Of a DNA stretch of 64,000 nt, positions 57,626 to 64,000 are shown piece by piece. The DNA lies in assembly GCA_004556345.1 (NCBI GenBank), contig SFHQ01000002.1, positions 31,274 to 95,273 on the forward strand, written 5' to 3'. The notes under the pieces were generated by a model. It ran no database searches. It was not told the origin of the DNA and was given only the letters and a program-made list of their open reading frames with translations. The position numbers and the translations under genes are program-made. Every line of letters starts with the position of its first letter. The first letter of the stretch is position 1. Origin of the DNA: Clostridiales bacterium (GTDB lineage: Bacteria; Bacillota; Clostridia; Oscillospirales; Oscillospiraceae).

Positions 57626-57681
57626 AAAACGAATAGCTTCCTTTCCTGCGCCCCCTTTCCGCTGGGGGGCGCGTTGGGATT

Positions 57682-58263
57682 TCAGGGTTCCTCTTCGAGG
57701 AAATAGGTGGCTTCCATGTCAGCCACAGACAGGGCGAAGGCCAGAGGATACTTGGCAAAGGCTTTGCCGACCAGGCGGCTGTCTTCCGTCCCGGAAAAGC
57801 CCATGTGCCAGCGGATGGCCATGGCCTCTTCTCTCGTCAGCCGGACGAAGCCGTTGACCACATAGACGGATTTCTCCCCATGGCCATAGGGCAGGGGGTC
57901 TTCATATTGATACGTGGGGACCTTGGTCCACTTGCCGTCCTCCCCCTTCACGTTGCGGGTGGAGGGCTTGTAGCAGCCGATCTTGCACACGTCATGCAGC
58001 AGAGACACCAGGGCGATGGACTCCTGGCTGTATTCCAGCCCATACAGGTCCGTGACCCGCTCGCGGGCCAGGTAGTCCGCCAGGCAGTAGTAGACGTTCA
58101 GGCTGTGCTCACACAGGCCGCCGGCGTAAGCCCCGTGGTACCGGGCGGACGCCGGGGCGGTGAAAAAGTCGCATTTGTTGGTCAGGTAATCCAGCAGGGC
58201 CTCTGCCCCGTCCCGGTGGATGTGCTCCTGAAACAGTTCGATAAATTCTTCCTTGGCCGACAT
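57682..58263 (-). CDS. HD-domain metal-dependent hydrolase
   Basis: 193 aa. CEHSLNVYYCLADYL and ALVSLLHDVCKIGCYK give the H...HD metal pattern. MAIRWHMGFSG provides another His. Related clostridial proteins are annotated only as HD hydrolases and may act on nucleotides. ATG 58263 with AGGAGG. An in-frame extension to 58458 is rejected. First gene of the long minus-strand run. Confidence 0.85.
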   Translation of the reverse strand: MSAKEEFIELFQEHIHRDGAEALLDYLTNKCDFFTAPASARYHGAYAGGLCEHSLNVYYCLADYLARERVTDLYGLEYSQESIALVSLLHDVCKIGCYKPSTRNVKGEDGKWTKVPTYQYEDPLPYGHGEKSVYVVNGFVRLTREEAMAIRWHMGFSGTEDSRLVGKAFAKYPLAFALSVADMEATYFLEEEP

Positions 58264-58318
58264 GGCTGCAAGACCTCCTCTGACGGATGGGCGGCGGTCT
58301 GCCGCGCCCGAATACTTT

Positions 58319-58327
58319 ATTTTAGCA
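58319..58327 (-). promoter_or_regulatory. Extended -10 promoter of the HD/helicase operon
   Basis: Minus-strand TGcTAAAAT, 56 bp before the start codon. Confidence 0.45.
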
Positions 58328-58445
58328 CAATCCAGGGGGATTTTCACGGCTTTTTGCCGCTCCCCAGAAAAAAGGGCACCTGGCACAAATCTGGCCAGGC
58401 AGAAGCCGTGTTTTCGTTTCACTTTTCTCAGGCCAGACACAGCAA

Positions 58446-58477
58446 AGGCCGAGGACACGACGCCCCCGGCCTCTTTT
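58446..58477. terminator. Terminator downstream of the YafQ toxin gene
   Basis: AGGCCGAGG / CCCCGGCCT stem with one mismatch, TCTTTTT on the plus side and TTTG on the minus side. Confidence 0.65.
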
Positions 58478-58518
58478 TACAACACAAAGCAAACTCCTTG
58501 CGAACTTTGTCAAACGGA

Positions 58519-58809
58519 TTATTTGTTAAATAAGTTACTGTGGGTCCCAGTACGAGCCAAGGTCAAAATCAGGATGTTGTCTTCTAATTTGTAGATCAGT
58601 AGCCAATCTGGTAGTATGTGACATTCCCGGTAGCCATTCCAATTTCCGCTGAGCGCGTGATCCCGGTTCTTTTCTGGCAGGGATTCTCCCAACGCCAATT
58701 TTGCGATGATGTCTTCCAAGAGAGAAATATCAAGGCCTCGTTTCATAGCCAGCTTGTAGTCTTTTTTAAATTGCGAGGTGGGCTTGACAGTATATTTTGA
58801 TGCTCTCAT
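58519..58809 (-). CDS. Type II toxin-antitoxin mRNA interferase toxin, YafQ/RelE family
   Basis: 96 aa. YTVKPTSQFKKDYKLAMKRG, DHALSGNWNGYRECHILPDW and LLIYK..NILILTLARTGTH match YafQ. These toxins cut mRNA in the ribosome A site. The start overlaps the antitoxin stop by 4 bp. Confidence 0.93.
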   Translation of the reverse strand: MRASKYTVKPTSQFKKDYKLAMKRGLDISLLEDIIAKLALGESLPEKNRDHALSGNWNGYRECHILPDWLLIYKLEDNILILTLARTGTHSNLFNK

Positions 58810-59084
58810 TTCTTGAGATCCGCGAAGAGTTCGTCCAGATCCGTATAACCTTTTACGGACGGGTCTCTGGCGATCCGCTCTGCTTCCAGCATGGCGGCTA
58901 TCGTCTCTTGATTGGGTTGCTCCATTTTGATGGCAAAGGGGATCCCACCCTCCCGCAGAGACTGACGAACAAAAATATTAAAGGCTGTGGAAAGATTCAT
59001 GCCGAGTTCAGAAAACAAGGCATCTGCTTGCGCTTTGAGGTCAGCGTCCATTCGGATGCTGATGTTTGTCGTTGTTCCAGCCAT
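58806..59084 (-). CDS. Type II antitoxin, RelB/DinJ family
   Basis: 92 aa. A ribbon-helix-helix N-terminus (TTNISIRMDADLKAQADALF, GMNLSTAFNIFVRQSL) and an acidic tail (YTDLDELFADLKK) for toxin wrapping. ATG 59084 with AGAAGGAG; the longer frame to 59141 crosses the operator. Autorepression is expected through the repeats at 59101-59120. Confidence 0.93.
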   Translation of the reverse strand: MAGTTTNISIRMDADLKAQADALFSELGMNLSTAFNIFVRQSLREGGIPFAIKMEQPNQETIAAMLEAERIARDPSVKGYTDLDELFADLKK

Positions 59085-59100
59085 AGTATCAACTCCTTCT

Positions 59101-59120
59101 TGCTGGCATGTGCTGGCATG
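59101..59120 (-). promoter_or_regulatory. Direct-repeat operator of the DinJ/YafQ pair
   Basis: TGCTGGCATG repeated twice without spacer, between promoter and ribosome site. Ribbon-helix-helix antitoxins bind paired short sites. Confidence 0.6.
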
Positions 59121-59123
59121 TAT

Positions 59124-59152
59124 AGTATACGCTGTTTGCACGAAAAATACAA
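59124..59152 (-). promoter_or_regulatory. Promoter of the DinJ/YafQ pair
   Basis: Minus-strand TTGTAT (59152-59147), 17-bp spacer, TATACT (59129-59124). Confidence 0.75.
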
Positions 59153-59169
59153 TATATTACACGAAATAA

Positions 59170-59200
59170 ACCAGCGGAGGCAACACGCGCCTCCGCTGGT
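59170..59200 (-). terminator. Terminator of the SatP gene
   Basis: ACCAGCGGAGGC / GCCTCCGCTGGT followed on the minus strand by TTTATTTCG. Confidence 0.85.
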
Positions 59201-59260
59201 ACAGTCGATCTTGATTCGGTTTTCATAGGGTAGATGGGAACAAACTTGCTCCGGTCTGCC

Positions 59261-59797
59261 TCACGCAAACAGAGCCGGGAAAAGCAGGAACAGGGAGATG
59301 ATGCCGATGGCCAGGTTGCACACGCCGGCCAGCTTGGTCAGGGCGGGCTTCTCGGTGTACCAGGCGGGGATGAGGGTGATCAGCAGCAGGTCGATCACCA
59401 CCAGGTCCACGCCCAGGGGCCAGATGAGGCCGTCCTGGAAGGCACGGATGGTAAAGCCGATGACCAGGATGAGGGCGGTCAGGAAGAAGTGGGCCATGAC
59501 CTTCTTGTCGCCGCCCTTTAAGAAGAAGAAGCCAACCAAGATCCAGAACAGGCCGAAGAAGCTGAAGACGGTGCCGAGATAGATGCTGTGGTCACCGCCG
59601 ACAGAGAACAGGTACATACACACGCCGGTGAAGAGCTGGGTAAAGCCACCGAAGAAAACGGCGATGTAGCCCAGGCTGCGGGTGAGCTTGGCGTGGTCAG
59701 CGCCCTTGACGCCGACGCCCACCTGCTCCAGGCCGAAGCAGATGACGGTGGCAAACAGACCAAACAGGCCGATGGCTTCCGGGTTCACAGGTAACAT
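59261..59797 (-). CDS. satP: Acetate/succinate transporter, GPR1/FUN34/YaaH (SatP) family
   Basis: 178 aa with six hydrophobic segments. NPEAIGLFGLFATVICFGL is the family NPxxxGLxxF signature. FFGGFTQLFTGVCMYL and TVFSFFGLFWILVGFFF also fit. Moves acetate and succinate with protons, plausible for a fermenter. ATG 59797 with AAGGAGGATTTTTATT. Monocistronic. Confidence 0.93.
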   Translation of the reverse strand: MLPVNPEAIGLFGLFATVICFGLEQVGVGVKGADHAKLTRSLGYIAVFFGGFTQLFTGVCMYLFSVGGDHSIYLGTVFSFFGLFWILVGFFFLKGGDKKVMAHFFLTALILVIGFTIRAFQDGLIWPLGVDLVVIDLLLITLIPAWYTEKPALTKLAGVCNLAIGIISLFLLFPALFA

Positions 59798-59923
59798 AAT
59801 AAAAATCCTCCTTGTATGAAATGGGTATAAAACCGATCAACTGCCCCAAGGGTACCTAAAACCCGAAAAAAAATCAACCTATTGTCTATATACAAAATGA
59901 TTAAAAACATTTCTTCACGGACG

Positions 59924-59988
59924 CGACGCCCTTCCTGCATCATAAGCTAGGAAAGGGCAATTTCTTGCATCTCGACGCTTTTCCTGCA
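59924..59988 (-). repeat. Direct repeats upstream of satP
   Basis: CGACGCCCTTCCTGCA (59924-59939) and CGACGCTTTTCCTGCA (59973-59988), 14 of 16 identical, 49 bp apart. They lie 130-190 bp before the start codon in a 320-bp AT-rich gap with no gene. Possible binding sites for a regulator. Confidence 0.45.
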
Positions 59989-60117
59989 CTTTTTTCCTAT
60001 ATTTTCCCAAATTTTATCTTCATTCGCAGAGTTTTATGCATTTATTGTGCATTTTCACGGGAAACTACCTGCAAAGCGCCTCCTTTCTGCCGGTTCCTCC
60101 AAAGAAAAGAGATTTTG

Positions 60118-60804
60118 TCAAGGTAGACAGTTCTGAGGGTCCAGCCGTTCCCCCTGCCAAAGGACCTCAAAATGGCAGTGGGGGCCGGTGGAGCGGCCCG
60201 TTGAACCGACCAAGGCAATGGTCTGCCCCTGCGCCACCCAGTCCCCCACCGCCGCCTGAAGCTCCGAGCAGTGGGCGTAATAAGTGACGCAGCCGTTGCC
60301 GTGGTCGATCTGGATGAGGTTGCCATAGGAGCCTTTTTCGCCGGACCAGATGACTTGTCCCCCGGCCGCCGCCGCGATGGGCGTCCCCAGGGGAACGGCG
60401 ATGTCCAAGCCCCGGTGGAAGTCTTCCCCACCGAAGATGGTCCGGGGGCCGAAAGGGGACGTGATGCGCCCGGTGACGGGCCAGATCAAAGCATCGGCAG
60501 GCGGCGTGTCTTCCTGCGGCTCTGTTGGGGCCGGTTCGGGCGGGGTCTCCGCCGGTTCTGTTGGCTCCGCCGCCGTCGTTTGGATACCTGGGGACTCCGC
60601 CCCCGTCAGCTGCCGGGTGGGCTGGGCTGCGGGGGTGATCGCCTGCTCCCGGACCAGGTCCTGGGAGGAGACGGCGTAGCACAGCGTCCCGGAGGAGAGC
60701 AGCAGCGCCGCCGCCACAGACAGGGCTGCCAGGGCCAGGCACAGCTTGGCCGTTCTCGCTTGGCCGCGCCAGAGCTGCCAAGCGGATCTCATTCGTTGTT
60801 TCAC
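60118..60804 (-). CDS. M23-family metallopeptidase, membrane-anchored
   Basis: 228 aa. One N-terminal membrane segment (LCLALAALSVAAALLLSSG), a Pro/Thr/Glu-rich linker, then a LytM domain with FHRGLDIAV (His, Asp) and GPHCHFEVLWQ (HxH). Cuts peptide cross-links or activates amidases in the wall. GTG 60804 is preferred because AAAGGAG is six bases away; ATG 60792 is an alternative. Divergent from the XRE regulator. Confidence 0.92.
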   Translation of the reverse strand: MKQRMRSAWQLWRGQARTAKLCLALAALSVAAALLLSSGTLCYAVSSQDLVREQAITPAAQPTRQLTGAESPGIQTTAAEPTEPAETPPEPAPTEPQEDTPPADALIWPVTGRITSPFGPRTIFGGEDFHRGLDIAVPLGTPIAAAAGGQVIWSGEKGSYGNLIQIDHGNGCVTYYAHCSELQAAVGDWVAQGQTIALVGSTGRSTGPHCHFEVLWQGERLDPQNCLP

Positions 60805-60869
60805 AGATTGCTCCTTTCTGTTATCCGGGTTGGGCCCAACCAAAAAGTAACAAACCGGTTACAAGTATG

Positions 60870-60898
60870 ATGATACGAGCTTGCGCTCCCCCCGTCAA
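60870..60898 (-). promoter_or_regulatory. Promoter of the M23 peptidase gene
   Basis: Minus-strand TTGACG (60898-60893), 17-bp spacer, TATCAT (60875-60870). A GTAAC/GTTAC dyad around AACCGGTT lies just downstream at about 60847-60862. Confidence 0.65.
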
Positions 60899-61019
60899 GA
60901 GGTGTAAAGCAAGACCTTTTGCCGCCTTTTGCCCCTCCCGGCGGAAGGGCGTCGAGGCCCCCTGTGAAAACGCCGGTCCACCCGGCAGCGGGGGGAGAAA
61001 ATTTCTCCTCGCAAGACTC

Positions 61020-61048
61020 TTTACAGAGGGTATTTTTCAGCGTATAAT
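61020..61048 (+). promoter_or_regulatory. Promoter of the XRE regulator gene
   Basis: TTTACA (61020-61025), 17-bp spacer, TATAAT (61043-61048). In this 312-bp gap CCGGTCCACCCGGC also occurs twice, at 60973-60986 and 61083-61096, flanking the promoter. Confidence 0.75.
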
Positions 61049-61116
61049 AGCGGAGATATACTATACAGAACGTAACGTCCCTCCGGTCCACCCGGCGGGA
61101 CGGCAGGAGGAATCGT

Positions 61117-61509
61117 ATGTACGCACGCTTTGCCCGGACCCTGTCCCAGCTGCGCCATGAAAAAGGCGTCAGCCAACGCGAGGCCGCCCAAGCGCTGGAG
61201 GTCTCCCAGGCGCTGCTGTCCCACTATGAAAACGGCATCCGGGAGCCGGGCCTGGCCTTTGTGGTCCGGGCCTGTGACTATTACCAAGTATCCGCCGACT
61301 ATCTGTTGGGTCGCCTGACTGACCGTGGCACCGGCCAGGGCGCCAGCCAGGGGCCGGACCCCGCCGTGATGCTCACCGCCGCGGACCTGCTCACCCAGCT
61401 CTGCCTGGACCTCTGCCACCGCCATCCGGAGACTGCCCTGCTCTTCCGGACCCTGGCCGACCAGCTGGGGCGAGAGGTCGCCGGGGAGCGGAAGAACCAT
61501 AAGACCTAA
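61117..61509 (+). CDS. XRE-family helix-turn-helix regulator
   Basis: 130 aa. The N-terminal HTH_3 domain (LSQLRHEKGVSQREAAQALE, then VSQALLSHYENGIREPGLAF) is followed by YYQVSADYLLGRLTD, the standard XRE pattern, and a 60-residue helical C-terminus. DNA-binding repressor with unknown target, perhaps the divergent M23 gene. RBS AGGAGG. lepA follows 60 bp later and may be co-transcribed. Confidence 0.9.
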   Translation: MYARFARTLSQLRHEKGVSQREAAQALEVSQALLSHYENGIREPGLAFVVRACDYYQVSADYLLGRLTDRGTGQGASQGPDPAVMLTAADLLTQLCLDLCHRHPETALLFRTLADQLGREVAGERKNHKT

Positions 61510-61569
61510 GCGATTTCATGGTGTTTGGCTTCGCCAAACGCCACCCCCACCAAGGAGGATAAAAATACT

Positions 61570-63375
<1,806 letters not shown>

Positions 63376-63408
63376 CGGAAACCCATGCGGCTAATTTTGA
63401 TGTAACGT

Positions 63409-63451
63409 GCAAAAAAGAGAGCATCCGTTGTCCGGATGCTCTCTTTTTTGC
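63409..63451 (+). terminator. Terminator of lepA
   Basis: AAAAAAGAGAGCATCCG / CGGATGCTCTCTTTTTT with a 5-nt loop. Also works in reverse. Confidence 0.94.
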
Positions 63452-63589
63452 AACTCCTTCGCAGCGAGAAAAGAGGTGACTTGTTGTGGATGAACCTCGC
63501 ATCATTTCGTCCACCCTTATTGTACGGCATGCTGTCAGCCTTGTCAATCCGCTTTCTATCCCGAAATTTTCCAACTGAAGAAATTTTCC

Positions 63590-63617
63590 TTGCTATTTTC
63601 TGACCATTTGGTATAAT
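63590..63617 (+). promoter_or_regulatory. Promoter at the right edge
   Basis: TTGCTA (63590-63595), 16-bp spacer ending TGg, TATAAT (63612-63617), an extended consensus -10. Confidence 0.65.
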
Positions 63618-63623
63618 AGACTC

Positions 63624-64000
63624 GGAAAACAAAATATGCGGCAGCTGACGGAAGGTAGGAGCTCCGCCAGCCTGCACAGGTGAGAACAGCACCTACACAA
63701 CGGCCTGAGGCCGCACCGCATGGGTACCATTATACAGTTTTTTCAGGGCCATTGCAAGCAATTTGCATTTGGCTATCTCTGGGAAACCTGTGTTTTGTCA
63801 TACCCTGAGGCGCACCCCAGACGTTTGTACGCATGGGCATTTGCCTCCTAGCTTGTCGTGTAGGGTCATTGGAACCTGCACGGCATTTTTGTTTTTCCCC
63901 GACCTCGTTCGGGGAGAGACAACCTTTCCCCGGACGAACCGTTGGGAAACACAATGGCAGGAATCAGTTGATTTTGCGCAAAAACGAGTTGATTTTACAA
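63624..64000 (+). other. Structured non-coding region, possible leader RNA (runs off window)
   Basis: No credible gene in either strand. Downstream of the promoter the sequence can form a long imperfect stem (GCAGCTGACGGA with TCCGCCAGCCTGC, 63641-63681), then AGGTG/CACCT and GGCC-TGA-GGCC hairpins (to about 63713). Further right are CCCCGA/TCGGGG (about 63898-63914) and two AGTTGATTTT repeats in the last 35 bases. I recognise no riboswitch, tmRNA, RNase P or T-box consensus. It may be the 5' leader of a gene beyond the window. Confidence 0.4.

Overview
The window is GC-rich Bacillota DNA with strong AGGAGG-type ribosome binding sites, TTGACA/TATAAT and extended -10 promoters, and many tail-to-tail bidirectional terminators. 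RNase J, YlmH, DUF896, DUF4364, BlaI/M56 proteins, rubrerythrin, a 4-hydroxybutyryl-CoA dehydratase and an old-yellow-enzyme reductase point to a strictly anaerobic, probably gut-dwelling member of the Oscillospiraceae/Ruminococcaceae (Flavonifractor/Intestinimonas/Oscillibacter type). This taxonomic guess is inference. No rRNA, tRNA, CRISPR array or intact transposon was seen.

Layout. 1-5.1 kb (minus): ArsC/Spx-like protein, OppD and OppF ATPases without permeases, M19 dipeptidase, and a flavin/FeS enoate reductase cut by the window edge. 5.2-9.6 kb (plus): RNase J behind a long leader, a secreted SLH/C39-peptidase protein, and a DUF4364 protein. 9.6-10.35 kb (minus): a complete type III toxin-antitoxin locus (ToxN/AbiQ toxin, three 34-36-nt RNA repeats, attenuating terminator, consensus promoter). 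10.4-12.1 kb: an HPt protein and a response regulator/HD-GYP gene broken by an in-frame TAG. 12.2-16.1 kb: a PAS/sigma-54 activator, two candidate enhancer sites and a textbook -24/-12 promoter in front of abfD and a NifU-like gene. 16.1-20.7 kb (minus): AgrC/AgrA-like two-component pair and a FeoA-FeoB fusion. 20.7-27.7 kb: rubrerythrin, lipoprotein, small AT-richer hypothetical gene, tautomerase, DUF896, YlmH, diacylglycerol kinase, two UspA proteins and a C39-like protein. 27.8-31.9 kb: gamma- and beta-carbonic anhydrases on either side of serA and serC. 32-34.8 kb: SDR plus SnoaL-like pair, a candidate small RNA, and pyridoxamine kinase. 34.9-37.9 kb: membrane-tethered ECF-type sigma factor, HAD phosphatase, RlmI-type methyltransferase.

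38-47.8 kb is the most unusual block: one BlaI-type repressor followed by four tandem BlaR1-like M56 metalloprotease genes. Their N-terminal halves are nearly identical but their extracellular parts differ (one beta-propeller-like, three related to DUF4825 proteins). A small membrane-anchored protein resembling part of those ectodomains lies downstream. 47.8-58.3 kb (minus) is a tightly packed run: HD hydrolase, DEAD helicase, metallophosphoesterase, azlC-azlD, then mnmG and mnmA interleaved with three MBL-fold hydrolases. 58.4-64 kb holds a YafQ/DinJ-type toxin-antitoxin pair, a SatP acetate transporter, an M23 peptidase, an XRE regulator, lepA, and a structured non-coding region at the right edge.

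Common themes are signalling across the membrane, stress and RNA metabolism (RNase J, helicase, tRNA modification, two toxin-antitoxin systems), and anaerobic fermentation. Two otherwise intact genes are interrupted by single in-frame stop codons, so either recent decay or base-call errors should be kept in mind.
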